This document shows, piece after piece, positions 1 to 8,657 of a stretch of 24,218 nt of DNA (its first letter is position 1; each line of letters starts with the position of its first letter). The stretch lies in IMG/VR virus record IMGVR_UViG_3300047562_003032, positions 1 to 24,218 of that record; one strand, given 5' to 3'. Position numbers and translations under genes: made by a program. The DNA is from a virus. The notes below the pieces were generated by a model, which was not told the origin of the DNA, did not search any database, and worked only from the letters and a program-made list of their open reading frames with translations.

Positions 1-973
1 CGTTGATACCCTCAGACAGGATGCTATAGTGGAAGATCACAAACTTACGGTTAGGATCTTTGCCCCAAGCATTGAACGTATCAAAGAACTGCTCACGGTT
101 GACCTTAGTCTTGTTCACATAAGCACCATACTTGCTGGTGATGTGAAGCACATCGTAACCTTTGTCATGGAAGAACTGAAGGATGCTAGTCTTAGACAGA
201 AGGTTGAACATGATCTTGCTGCTAGGAGCAGCGACCAAGATCTTATTGCCAGCAGCATCAATATCTTCGATCAGGTTGGTGAGAGTGTCTTTGTCAGATT
301 CATAGGAGAACTGACCCTTGACACGTTCGAAGTCAACCTCATAAGAGATCACCTCAGGAGCAAGAATGCTACCGTTGTTGACCAGTTCAGGAGCAGGAAC
401 AGACTCAAGCACAGGACCATAAACAACACGGTTGTTCATACCACGACCAGTAGAACGGGTGTGCTTAGGAGTAGCAGTGAAGAAATAATAGTTGGTAGCG
501 TCAACGTTGAGCACAGACTCAAAGAAGTGACGTTGAACAGCATTGTGTGCTTCATCATAATAGATGACATCGATCTCGATCTCTGCCTCTACAATACGAC
601 GAAGAGAATTGTAAGTGGTGAAAATGATCTCATGAACACCAGCAACTTTACAGATAGCGTGGTGGCATTGAATTTGCTGAACTTTGGTGCTGCTAGCAAA
701 GGAAGTCTCACCACTGTGAACGTGGAAGACCTCAGCATTCACAGTGCCGTTGAGAGCAGACCAGAACTCATCACACAGTTGGTTTGCCAGTAGAATACGG
801 GGGGCAACCACAACGATGGTCTGAGGGGTTTCAGCAGCGAGCAGACGACGCTCAGTGTCTTTAATCATCACAAGAGTCTTGCCGCCGCCCGTAGGGACGA
901 TAACCTGACCGTGAGTGTTGTTCTCAAGAGCAGCAAGAGCACGCTGCTGGTGAGGGCGTAGGGTGAGGGTCAC
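1..973 (-). CDS. SF2 DEAH-box helicase (partial, 3' end outside window)
   Basis: About 324 codons read without a stop and run off the left edge. The protein is an ATP-dependent superfamily 2 helicase. Visible motifs, numbered from the GTG start, are HQQRAL near residue 8, Walker A PTGGGKT at 27-33, motif Ia APRILLANQ at 57-65, the Walker B/DEAH box YYDEAH at 138-143, motif III FFTATP at 164-169, and ILSEGIN of motif V in domain 2 at the edge. Phage relatives (UvsW, Hel-type and type III restriction-like helicases) remodel branched DNA or unwind duplexes. An in-frame TGA lies 12 codons upstream of GTG, so little can be added at the N-terminus, and the extra N-terminal domain of T4 UvsW is absent. 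GTG at 973-971 is the only common start codon; no good ribosome site precedes it. All the arginine codons I checked are CGT/CGC, unlike the AGA-rich neighbours. Assignment to the helicase superfamily is firm; the exact family is not. Confidence 0.9.
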   Translation of the reverse strand, partial: MTLTLRPHQQRALAALENNTHGQVIVPTGGGKTLVMIKDTERRLLAAETPQTIVVVAPRILLANQLCDEFWSALNGTVNAEVFHVHSGETSFASSTKVQQIQCHHAICKVAGVHEIIFTTYNSLRRIVEAEIEIDVIYYDEAHNAVQRHFFESVLNVDATNYYFFTATPKHTRSTGRGMNNRVVYGPVLESVPAPELVNNGSILAPEVISYEVDFERVKGQFSYESDKDTLTNLIEDIDAAGNKILVAAPSSKIMFNLLSKTSILQFFHDKGYDVLHITSKYGAYVNKTKVNREQFFDTFNAWGKDPNRKFVIFHYSILSEGIN

Positions 974-997
974 AGGTGACTTGCTGATTACCTTGTA

Positions 998-1003
998 ATT
1001 ATA
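998..1003 (-). promoter_or_regulatory. Possible -10 element (TATAAT) before the helicase
   Basis: A perfect TATAAT lies in the 67-base gap between the small unknown gene and the helicase, about 24 bases before the GTG start. A start site 6-7 bases downstream would give a leader of about 18 bases. The hexamer 17 bases upstream (CACACA) matches the -35 consensus at only 3 of 6 positions, so a classical sigma-70 promoter is weakly supported. No terminator hairpin was found in the gap. Confidence 0.4.
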
Positions 1004-1040
1004 GGGTGCTCAGTGTCTGCTGTGTGGATTGGTGTGACAG

Positions 1041-1430
1041 TTATTCTACTGGTTCTGGGGTAGGCTCCTTCAGACCATTCATTCCATCATTCCCACGAAC
1101 ATATGATCCATTGCTAAAAATAACATATTGAATAAACCAATCAGTATCAGCCACCTCATCACGATTAATTGGGAAGTTGTCTCTACAAAACTCCCAAGCA
1201 GATTCTTCATCAGTAAACTCAACAAATGTGAATTCGTTATATAATAGTTTATCAAAAATTGCTGGATTTTCTGACTGTAAATTCATATAGTAAGCAGAGT
1301 AAACTTGATTCGCTTTAGTAGCGTCATCAACACCATCAGGTCCAACTGTTCTAAGCAAAACAACCGTAGATTGAGTCGCTTCTGTGTAGTGGTATAGCCA
1401 CTGCATAAAGTTTCTACATGTTACGTACAT
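1041..1430 (-). CDS. Small protein of unknown function
   Basis: The gene encodes 129 residues, starting MYVTCRNF and ending EPTPEPVE. I do not recognise the family. The start at 1430 is preferred over a TTG at 1445 because ATG lies one base after the stop of the upstream chaperone-like gene and a GGAG site sits about 8 bases before it, inside that gene's last codons. This arrangement suggests translational coupling. The protein is acidic, rich in aromatic residues, has no signal peptide or membrane segment, and has a central FTFVEFTDEESAWEF stretch suggesting an alpha/beta fold. The C-terminal tail is proline- and glutamate-rich. Coupling to the chaperone-like gene suggests a role in fibre assembly or as a minor virion protein, but that is inference from position only. 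Confidence 0.75.
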   Translation of the reverse strand: MYVTCRNFMQWLYHYTEATQSTVVLLRTVGPDGVDDATKANQVYSAYYMNLQSENPAIFDKLLYNEFTFVEFTDEESAWEFCRDNFPINRDEVADTDWFIQYVIFSNGSYVRGNDGMNGLKEPTPEPVE

Positions 1431-1431
1431 A

Positions 1432-2364
1432 TCAGTTCTCCACAATGTTTAGATTTTCAATAACTGCTGTTGTCAGTCCACTATTCAATTTATACTCCGA
1501 AATCTTATCCCAAATTTGCTTAGCAACTGGAATACCAGCGGTTACTCTTGCTCTCTCAATTTGAGCAGCTTGCTTTACACTTCCTGTAATTTGATCTGCT
1601 GCCCATCTACCACTCCCGACAGATGTTCTGCTATAGTGTAAAGGATCGGAAAGATATTCTACGCTGTGCTCTGGATCAATAGAATGATAGTGAAGAGGAT
1701 CAATAGGCCATTGGAATGTTTCTTCCCAAATTAAATAATCTAAAACATCATCAAAATCGGCAGGCGTTTTTACTTCATCTCTTAAATACTGTCTGTATTG
1801 TGTCCATAAGGAAACTTCACCATCAAATGTTTCTGGAGCATCAGGAAGTTGTGACCAATCAGATGATCTAAGTAATCTATCTCTTTCTGCTGTTCGGAAG
1901 GCATCATACTCTTCAATATATGCCTGAGTTGTAGCAATATCTACGATGGCTTTTGAAAGTTCAATTTCACTATCAAGACGTTGTACTTCAATTGCTGCTT
2001 TTACAATAGCAAACAGTTCTTGTACTTGACCGTAGGTAAATTCTTTATATTGATATCTAATCCATCTAGATTGTTTTGTAGAAAAATCAAACTTTAGTTT
2101 TTCTTTTTCCAAAAGATATTCGCCAGTTTCATATACAGAGAAGGTGATAATTCTATCGTTTTCATTAGACCACTCATTCGGCAAATTATCTCGTAAATTA
2201 GCGTTTACTTGAGGAGATAATTTAGTGGCAGCATACACATATTCACCATCAAAAGTAGTTCTAACAACAATAAGACGGTGTAAAGCATCCCACTCCAGAA
2301 TAGGTTTTTTCTCTTCTGGAGGAAGAATTCTCTCAAATTGGAAATCGTCTGGATTGAATGCCAT
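1432..2364 (-). CDS. Tail-fibre assembly chaperone-like protein
   Basis: The protein has 310 residues. Residues about 153-222 carry the signature of phage tail-assembly chaperone/tail-fibre assembly proteins (Phage_tail_APC type): RTAERDRLLRSSDWSQLPDA followed by a W-x2-YRQYLRD segment and then a conserved WP. Such proteins help fold or trimerise fibres and are usually encoded right after the fibre gene, as here, 24 bases after the 1947-residue tip protein. The first 150 residues are an additional beta-rich region followed by a helical stretch (about 110-152, probably coiled coil), so the protein is longer than simple assembly chaperones. Beyond the APC motif, DPLHY occurs twice (222-226 and 240-244), followed by a helical C-terminus. 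ATG at 2364 is the natural start; no strong ribosome site is visible. The family call is good; the specific client is inferred. Confidence 0.8.
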   Translation of the reverse strand: MAFNPDDFQFERILPPEEKKPILEWDALHRLIVVRTTFDGEYVYAATKLSPQVNANLRDNLPNEWSNENDRIITFSVYETGEYLLEKEKLKFDFSTKQSRWIRYQYKEFTYGQVQELFAIVKAAIEVQRLDSEIELSKAIVDIATTQAYIEEYDAFRTAERDRLLRSSDWSQLPDAPETFDGEVSLWTQYRQYLRDEVKTPADFDDVLDYLIWEETFQWPIDPLHYHSIDPEHSVEYLSDPLHYSRTSVGSGRWAADQITGSVKQAAQIERARVTAGIPVAKQIWDKISEYKLNSGLTTAVIENLNIVEN

Positions 2365-2388
2365 TGCTATCTATACTTTATTAACTAT

Positions 2389-5300
2389 TTAGAATGCTTT
2401 AATTAGCCACTTCGCCCAAGTATATGGTGTTAGCAGAGGAACCTGAGTTTGTGGTGCTAAAGCAGGAGTAGGAATCAACTGTTTAGATTCACTTAATGTA
2501 AATGTACCAGGAAGAACCTGAATACCTATGTTTGCTGCGCCAAATGGTACAGTAACACTGGAAGTTGTTGGGGCACCGTTGCTAGTAGTACCACCATCCT
2601 CAGAATTACCATAAGAGTATGTTTCACCTGGATTAGTCAATGAAATGTAATGATTGTGATATAGTTTCTCCTCTGGGTTCCATGCTCTAACAATAACTTC
2701 TCTAGTTGGAATATCAATAGCAGAAATAAATTTCACAATCGTATCATCACCTTCAGCAGTTTCTGCTCCAGAAAATGGTACTGTACCCAAATTGATATAT
2801 GTATCAACTTCATTATAATTTGCCGAACCAGCTGTCATTTGGTTGTTTCTAATCGTAACTGTTGGGAACAGTTGTCTACTGCCAGGATCATACCCTTCAT
2901 AACCAGGATTCGTTCCACAAGGCCATTCACCAATATCTTGAATCCACCCAAATCCAGAAGATTCAGAATCTAAATTACAATTCGTAGAATCTGGAAGATT
3001 TTCTTTCCTCAACTCGTAATTTGCTGTGGCATATCCCCACAAATTAACAAAGAACTGACTAGTTTGTAAGAAAGCGGTAGAATTCTGTCCTCTAACATTT
3101 TGCCCAGCTCTAAATCCAGTTCTTCCACCACCATATCCACCAGCAGAATTCCATCTCACACGACCCTTAAATCTACCAGGATCTGCCTGACCAACAACAA
3201 GTTCGTGGAAATGTAGTGGAACATCATAAATCTTTTCCCTATTAATGGAAATTGGAGCGCCAGCAGTTCCACTAGTTTGGAATTCAATGATACCACTAAC
3301 GTCACTGTATCCAGTAGTTCTAACCTGGGCAATTCCAAAATAATCAGATGTTTGTGCTGGCTGTCCAGTAGCAGGGGTAATAACCTGTTCCAATTCAGCT
3401 ATACCAGGATCAGCAATCGTATCAATAAACCACATACCACCAAAAGATCCTGGGATTTCATTACCAGGAGATCCAGGAAGTTTTGTTGCTCTATATTCTG
3501 GTGTCAAACCAGGCGAAGCTAATTGATTGCCATCAATAACTCCAGTTCCTTTTACGTATCTGTTCCTCATGTCAGGAATTCTGAAGTCAATTCTTGGCGA
3601 AACTCCATCAGACAAAGTTTCACCAGGAACAGTTTCAGAACCATAGGTGAATCCTAAAACTTCAAACAATTGAGGATATTCTTCCGTCTTTAAATATGAT
3701 CCATCACAGTAAATAAATCCATGGAATCTAGAAGCTAGATTACCATCCAAATTACCCCAACCATCAGATTCAGTAAAGTCTTGGAATACAGGAATTATTG
3801 AACCGAGTGGAAGAGAGTCATATTTAGTTGCCAACCTAATAGGTTGATTAAATTGAGGATCTCCATTACTATCAACTAGATATTTAATTGGTTGAATAGC
3901 ACTATACCACTGACCGAAGATTGGGTCAGAAACACTAGCGGGAGACTGTACAGTAAAAGTTGTACTAAATGATCCAACATATATGCCAGCTGTTCTAGTT
4001 AATCCAGGGATTGGAGAAGATACAATTCTCACTCTAATAGTATCACCAGAAGAAACTGATCCTTGATTAGAGATTGTATAAGAATTGTATGCTCCACCGT
4101 TAATGCTGAATTGTGCTCCATTAGTACCAAACAAAGCAACAGGAATAGCAAGACCAGTAATCGTAACTGTATTAGAAGATTCTGTTACAGCATTAACAGA
4201 AGCAGCAAGAACAGTTGGGAATGAGAATGGAGTTGGATCAGTGCCAAACGTACCAGAAGTAGAAACACTCCATGGTGTTTCATAATATCCTTCAGTAGAT
4301 CCAGCAACACCAGACTTAGTGTTAAAAATCCTAGTCTCACCAACCACGCCAGTAGTTGTATATTTTAATTGAATATAGTCAAACAATCCAACTGTTGTTT
4401 GGGAAACACCGAGATCTACACCATTTTTAATAATTGTTGCTAGTCCTCCAGTAGATGTCTCACTGTCACCATCACCAGCTTCTACAATAAAATCAATTAC
4501 AGCAGTTCCTTCAATACCTTCAATTCTAACTGTATTACTAGTATATGTTTCATTTAAGTCAGCGCCAACAACATAAATCCAGGCATATCCTTCTGGAACT
4601 GTATCAACTTCTTCTAAAGTCGTGACAACCCAAGTTACAGTATCCCCTAATCCGATAGTAATATCAGTATCAACGCTTCTTAAATATTCTTCCGATGATC
4701 TAATTCTAAATTGAACCTCATCACCATTTTCTACTACTAATTCGGGTACTTGACCATTACTACCAGGAATCCAATCGCCACCATTAATAGAAACTTCCGC
4801 TCCGTTAGTAGCATTAACATATACTGGAACGGTGATGCCAGAAATAACTATGACTTCAGACTCGACTAACGTATCTAATGGAGCATCTTCTACATTAGGA
4901 ACGGTATAATCATTTGGTTCTTGATCTGGAGGAGAACCAGTATTGATAATCCAATAATTTTCTACCGTACCAACAGTTACTTTAACACGATATTCGGTAT
5001 CATATCTAGCTCCAACAGTAGCTCTAACTTGTAAATATTCATTGTTTCTAACTTGAGTAGCACCAAGAGATCCCCATGGTCCACAACTAGCATCATCTGT
5101 ACCAGAGCAAACTCTGGCGTTAGCAGTAAATCCAGATGTTTCCAAACTTACATTAACAGCACCAGTAATACCAGTGATTTGTGTTTTGGAAGAAACATAT
5201 TCGGTGAGTGGTTGAGCACCATCAATAATATCAAATCCAAATGGATCTGGAGTAATATCTTGCGGAGCAAATTCAATAAAAAGTGTTCCTGCTTGTCTGG

Positions 5301-8232
5301 GTGGAGCACCATTTGCTGAAACGGGATTAGTTCCTTCTAATGGTGTTACCCAATCAGCATTATAGTAAACACCACCACCACCGCCACCAGCAGCGTCCAA
5401 ATCAGTTGTCTGAATTGTTCCAATTAAAGTGCTTCCATCAAACTGCTGATATGATGGCAATACATCACCAGGCACACCATAACCACCACCGCCGCCGCCA
5501 CCACCAGCGCCCTCACCAGTATTATCATTAGCAGATTGACCATTCAAATATAATCCAGAAGTAGTAGTGTTGGCACTTCCATTGCCAGAATTATTGCCAA
5601 ATAATTCTGCTGATGGAATTCTAGTATCGTTACCAGATCCACCGCCACCACCACCGCCACCAGCGAGAGCAATTAACGTACCATCTGTCATAGTTATAGC
5701 AGTGGCACCACCACCACCGCCACCAGCTCCAGAGTAATCATTAGGACCAGCATTACCACCGTCACCACCATAAGCATAACCAAATCCACCAGCGCCGCCA
5801 CCAGAACCAACTACAAAAGACTGACCATTTCTACCACGATCTCCAGAATAAAGTCTTAATCTTTTGTCTCTAATAGTAGTTCCTTCATAGAAAGGCCAAT
5901 TTTCTTCTGGTATGCCAACTCTAGCTCGTAATAGCATACCAACGCCACCCGATCCACCAGTACTGTTAGGAACATCAGATCCACCATCTCCACCACCAGC
6001 ACCCAAGAGAGTAATATAAAATTCTTCAGAAGCATAATCAGCAAAAGCATATTGGAAATAAGTTGTAGTACCATCACCATCCCAATTAAAACTAGTAAAT
6101 GCTTCTTGATCAGCAGTATATCTTCTAGTAATAACTCTAAAAGTATCAGTTTGAGTTCCAATTCGGTATGCTACATCAATAACACCACCAGAAGTATTGG
6201 AAGCAGTTGCTCTAATATAAAGAAATTGAGATGAAGGTAATACTGTAACTGTGTTTGCCCAAGTAACACCGTCAGCACTAATTTGTGCCGATGCCCCAGG
6301 AGTTTGAGACGTAATGGTAGCAGTAGTTGATACGTCCAAACCAAGCAATTCAATAGATCTAGATACCTGAGTACCAGGATCCGCTCGATATCTATTCTCA
6401 GCTTTAAATTTATATGGGGAAGTTCTAGACTGTCTCGTGACCAATGTCATTGTGATAGTCTTATCATCATATGTTGGTGGGTTTGGACCAGCAGTTGGAT
6501 TTCCATCTGGACCAGCATCAGGTGGCCCTTGAAGAACCAAAGTAGATGATAAAGATGTACCAAATACTGTAGAAGATTTAAACCTAAAGTTAACAGTATC
6601 TCCGTTTGTAACAACTAACTGACTTACCCAACTACCAGTATTATTTTTTCTAATTTCAGCAGCACCAGAGCTAATAATAGCTGTTAGAGATACTTGCTGA
6701 TTTTGTGTATTAAAATTTGTTGCTCTGGCATCATTAACTGTTCCCTCCAATCCATTATAAGGAGATTCCAAATCATCATAAACTCCATCTGGATATTCTG
6801 TACCTAATCCAGAAATTGGGAAGTCGGCAAAATACCAAAATCCAGGTTCTGCTCTAACATTACTACTGTTTAGAGATTGTATTACTGGTTCCCATTCATC
6901 AATAACAAATATAGCATCATACTGTGAATCATTTAAAGGAGAAACTGCTCTCACAGTTTCTCCCACTTGATACCCAACGCCAGGGAAAATTATAGTAACT
7001 CCCCTAGCAAAAGTAGAATCACCACCAATAACATCGAATTGCTGGATTATCATTCCACTGCCACTGCCACCAGTGACAGCATAAGTATTTGTAGAAATAA
7101 ATCCAGCTCCATTGCTGGTTGGTCTAAGCTTAGCACCAATAGTATAAATTTCATCAATACTAATTGGATCTGGATATCTATCTACTTCAGTCCACGATTG
7201 CCAATCATCAGTAACTGTTCCTAGAGTTTGAGTAACTTGAGAATTTCCAGATCCATATGTACCAGAAGCAGTATTTTCATAGTTAGAAGAATTCCTAGTG
7301 TAAGTGTCGCCACTTTCAGCATACACATTTATACCACCACTTCTTTTCTGGGTATAATTAGGACCCAATCTAATTCTAGAATATAAAGTGTCATTTAATA
7401 CTAATTGGGCACCAATACTTTGACTCCAATTAACATTATCAGCTGATAATTGAACATCACCAGAAGAAGAGGCTCGTAAAACTACATCACCATCAATTCC
7501 AGTAATGGGAATATTCTGATACCAATAATCTTCGGCAGATATAGGTCCATCCACATCATTAGAATTTGGATCGGCAGTAGCAGGAGCATCTACCTTATCA
7601 ATTAAAGCATATTGGGTAATATCTTGATCTTGAGCTCTAGTTGTTACAGACCATGTTCTAGAAAAAGATGCTGTGCCATTATTAATATTTTGTCCCCAAG
7701 TTTCATCAGAAACTGTAAAAGTAACTAATGTATTAGTTACATACCAATCTGGCGTAGTAAATCTTATCTGTACTTCATCTCCAGGTCTCAATCCTCCAGT
7801 ACCAGTAGTAAAATCTACAGAAATAGATGTCAACCAAGAACTGAAATTACCATTTCTCTTATATCTAAACTGAGCAGTAGTATTGTTAGTATTACTATTC
7901 TTAGGTCCATTTGATACAGCAGAAATAGTTGCAGGAATAGCAACTTCAATCCCATCAATAGTAATAATATCAGAATAATATGTAGTATTTCTCTGGAATG
8001 TTGTTACTGTAGCTGCTGTTGTGCTGCCAGCGGTTGTATATGCTCGCTGATCAGTAAAAGAAAATGTATTTGGTGTAGCGTCTGGAATTTTTGTACCAAA
8101 AGTAATTCCATCCGTACCAGTACCAATTTGCACCGTAACCGATACCGACTCATTCCAATAATCTGGCGTCGGATATCTTACCTGTACTCTATCTCCAGAT
8201 CCTACATATACGGGCGTAGTACTAAATGGCAT
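2389..8232 (-). CDS. Large mosaic tail-fibre/adhesin protein: Ig-like repeats, glycine-rich block, tail-collar end
   Basis: The protein has 1947 residues, with no signal peptide or membrane segment. Residues 1-720 contain degenerate beta-sandwich modules of the form GDxVxxR...W-x-VTTR, and a segment near 415-440 with GVGYQVGETV. Residues 744-954 are a glycine-rich block with runs of up to nine glycines. Residues about 1000-1430 hold four more regular Ig-like modules of roughly 105-120 residues, with ISINGG- and VxxGDxVxxR-type signatures. Residues about 1472-1562 form a phage tail-collar domain (LPLGSIIPVF, FIYCDG, RIPDMRNRY). HxH pairs follow at H1674/H1676 and H1859/H1861, as in metal-binding short-tail-fibre tips such as T4 gp12. 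The likely role is a receptor-binding fibre or adhesin on the baseplate or tail. It follows the two small genes by 23 bases and precedes the chaperone-like gene. Structural class is confident; which fibre it is remains unknown. Confidence 0.85.
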   Translation of the reverse strand: MPFSTTPVYVGSGDRVQVRYPTPDYWNESVSVTVQIGTGTDGITFGTKIPDATPNTFSFTDQRAYTTAGSTTAATVTTFQRNTTYYSDIITIDGIEVAIPATISAVSNGPKNSNTNNTTAQFRYKRNGNFSSWLTSISVDFTTGTGGLRPGDEVQIRFTTPDWYVTNTLVTFTVSDETWGQNINNGTASFSRTWSVTTRAQDQDITQYALIDKVDAPATADPNSNDVDGPISAEDYWYQNIPITGIDGDVVLRASSSGDVQLSADNVNWSQSIGAQLVLNDTLYSRIRLGPNYTQKRSGGINVYAESGDTYTRNSSNYENTASGTYGSGNSQVTQTLGTVTDDWQSWTEVDRYPDPISIDEIYTIGAKLRPTSNGAGFISTNTYAVTGGSGSGMIIQQFDVIGGDSTFARGVTIIFPGVGYQVGETVRAVSPLNDSQYDAIFVIDEWEPVIQSLNSSNVRAEPGFWYFADFPISGLGTEYPDGVYDDLESPYNGLEGTVNDARATNFNTQNQQVSLTAIISSGAAEIRKNNTGSWVSQLVVTNGDTVNFRFKSSTVFGTSLSSTLVLQGPPDAGPDGNPTAGPNPPTYDDKTITMTLVTRQSRTSPYKFKAENRYRADPGTQVSRSIELLGLDVSTTATITSQTPGASAQISADGVTWANTVTVLPSSQFLYIRATASNTSGGVIDVAYRIGTQTDTFRVITRRYTADQEAFTSFNWDGDGTTTYFQYAFADYASEEFYITLLGAGGGDGGSDVPNSTGGSGGVGMLLRARVGIPEENWPFYEGTTIRDKRLRLYSGDRGRNGQSFVVGSGGGAGGFGYAYGGDGGNAGPNDYSGAGGGGGGATAITMTDGTLIALAGGGGGGGGSGNDTRIPSAELFGNNSGNGSANTTTSGLYLNGQSANDNTGEGAGGGGGGGGYGVPGDVLPSYQQFDGSTLIGTIQTTDLDAAGGGGGGVYYNADWVTPLEGTNPVSANGAPPRQAGTLFIEFAPQDITPDPFGFDIIDGAQPLTEYVSSKTQITGITGAVNVSLETSGFTANARVCSGTDDASCGPWGSLGATQVRNNEYLQVRATVGARYDTEYRVKVTVGTVENYWIINTGSPPDQEPNDYTVPNVEDAPLDTLVESEVIVISGITVPVYVNATNGAEVSINGGDWIPGSNGQVPELVVENGDEVQFRIRSSEEYLRSVDTDITIGLGDTVTWVVTTLEEVDTVPEGYAWIYVVGADLNETYTSNTVRIEGIEGTAVIDFIVEAGDGDSETSTGGLATIIKNGVDLGVSQTTVGLFDYIQLKYTTTGVVGETRIFNTKSGVAGSTEGYYETPWSVSTSGTFGTDPTPFSFPTVLAASVNAVTESSNTVTITGLAIPVALFGTNGAQFSINGGAYNSYTISNQGSVSSGDTIRVRIVSSPIPGLTRTAGIYVGSFSTTFTVQSPASVSDPIFGQWYSAIQPIKYLVDSNGDPQFNQPIRLATKYDSLPLGSIIPVFQDFTESDGWGNLDGNLASRFHGFIYCDGSYLKTEEYPQLFEVLGFTYGSETVPGETLSDGVSPRIDFRIPDMRNRYVKGTGVIDGNQLASPGLTPEYRATKLPGSPGNEIPGSFGGMWFIDTIADPGIAELEQVITPATGQPAQTSDYFGIAQVRTTGYSDVSGIIEFQTSGTAGAPISINREKIYDVPLHFHELVVGQADPGRFKGRVRWNSAGGYGGGRTGFRAGQNVRGQNSTAFLQTSQFFVNLWGYATANYELRKENLPDSTNCNLDSESSGFGWIQDIGEWPCGTNPGYEGYDPGSRQLFPTVTIRNNQMTAGSANYNEVDTYINLGTVPFSGAETAEGDDTIVKFISAIDIPTREVIVRAWNPEEKLYHNHYISLTNPGETYSYGNSEDGGTTSNGAPTTSSVTVPFGAANIGIQVLPGTFTLSESKQLIPTPALAPQTQVPLLTPYTWAKWLIKAF
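3940..5230 (-). repeat. Four tandem Ig-like protein modules in the mosaic adhesin
   Basis: Four successive modules of about 105-120 residues end near positions 4945, 4625, 4265 and 3950, each closing with a W/F-x-V-x-T-like strand (WIINTG, WVVTT, WSVSTS, TFTVQS). Several contain the pair TNGAxxSINGG and VxxGDxVxxR. Earlier degenerate copies end near 7640, 6440 and 6127, and related modules occur in the two glycine-rich proteins. This is a protein-level repeat; the DNA copies are diverged. Confidence 0.65.
5371..6003 (-). repeat. Glycine-codon-rich block in the mosaic adhesin
   Basis: Residues 744-954 of the 1947-residue protein contain many GGGG to G9 runs separated by short polar or aromatic segments. 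This resembles the glycine-rich (polyglycine II-forming) domains of phage adhesins. On the plus strand it appears as long cca/ccg/acc runs. Confidence 0.8.
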
Positions 8233-8255
8233 GGATTATTCTAACGCTCTTATTC

Positions 8256-8432
8256 CTATTTTTTATTTAGGTCACTAGGTCTAACATTAATCCAAGGACC
8301 ATTATTAATTCTTACTTGAATTGGTTTGTCAGCAGTAATTTCACCTGCTTCTTCTTCACCAATTTCAAATATAGTAGATTTGTAATATGGATCATCGGGA
8401 TTCATATCATAAGTTTCAGGAAACTTTCTCAT
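8256..8432 (-). CDS. 58-residue protein resembling the C-terminal module of the glycine-rich adhesins
   Basis: ATG at 8432 overlaps the TGA of the preceding gene (ATGA), with GGAG about 11 bases upstream, so I prefer it over a TTG start at 8447. The protein starts MRKFPETYD and ends SDLNKK. It matches the last ~65 residues of both glycine-rich proteins: a FP-x-x-(Y/D) beginning, a D/N-PD-P turn, an I-x-VR-I strand (QVRINNGPWINVR here, QVRIRR...W-QDIR and QCRIRR...W-TNVR there). It therefore looks like a free-standing copy of that terminal module, perhaps a detached or exchangeable cap. It has no signal peptide and is acidic overall. Function is unknown; translational coupling to the 70-residue gene suggests the two are made together. 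Confidence 0.75.
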   Translation of the reverse strand: MRKFPETYDMNPDDPYYKSTIFEIGEEEAGEITADKPIQVRINNGPWINVRPSDLNKK

Positions 8433-8641
8433 TGTAGAGTACTCCAATAATAATTAGCAATCGACTGTAGTAAAGGATCTTCATCAGAAAGATCATCTTC
8501 TTTATTAATAAATTTAGTGGCATTAGAAGATAGTACCACTTCACCATCAACTTCAGTATCAATACGATATCTAACAAATATTTGAGATAGTTGTGGTCTT
8601 ATCTCAATACCATCCAATTTTTTAATTCTTTGAGTTGCCAT
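8429..8641 (-). CDS. 70-residue protein of unknown function
   Basis: The protein begins MATQRIKKLDGIEIRP and ends NYYWSTLQ. I do not recognise the family. It is a mixed alpha/beta sequence: a likely beta-hairpin (IFVRYRIDTEVDGEVVLSS), then an acidic linker (EDDLSDEDP) and a short helix (LLQSIANYYW). Its ATG follows the upstream stop by 15 bases, and in that gap sits a copy of the 16-base AT-rich late-promoter-like motif. Its stop overlaps the start of the 58-residue gene by four bases. Position between adhesin genes suggests a small virion or assembly protein, but this is inference. Confidence 0.75.
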   Translation of the reverse strand: MATQRIKKLDGIEIRPQLSQIFVRYRIDTEVDGEVVLSSNATKFINKEDDLSDEDPLLQSIANYYWSTLQ

Positions 8642-8657
8642 TTTTATTTGTATTTAT
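8642..8657 (-). promoter_or_regulatory. Late-promoter-like 16-base motif, copy 2
   Basis: The minus strand reads ATAAATACAAATAAAA immediately before ATG at 8641, and the motif's first base is the last base of the TGA of the upstream glycine-rich gene. ATAAATA matches 7 of 8 positions of the T4 late promoter TATAAATA. The same 16 bases occur before the 497-residue gene. A promoter here would leave a leader of only a few bases with no visible Shine-Dalgarno site, so a role in translation is also possible. Confidence 0.5.

Noticed and set aside
29-793. Plus-strand 254-codon open frame
   Set aside because: It lies antisense to the helicase, whose motifs (PTGGGKT, DEAH, FTATP) are unmistakable; the plus frame has no recognisable domain.
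974-1040. Terminator hairpin between the small unknown gene and the helicase
   Set aside because: No inverted repeat followed by a T-run could be found in the gap on the minus strand.
1431-1445. TTG start giving a 134-residue version of the small unknown protein
   Set aside because: ATG at 1430 lies one base after the upstream stop with a well-placed GGAG site.
8433-8447. TTG start giving a 63-residue version of the small module protein
   Set aside because: ATG at 8432 forms an ATGA overlap with the upstream stop and has GGAG upstream; the TTG does not.
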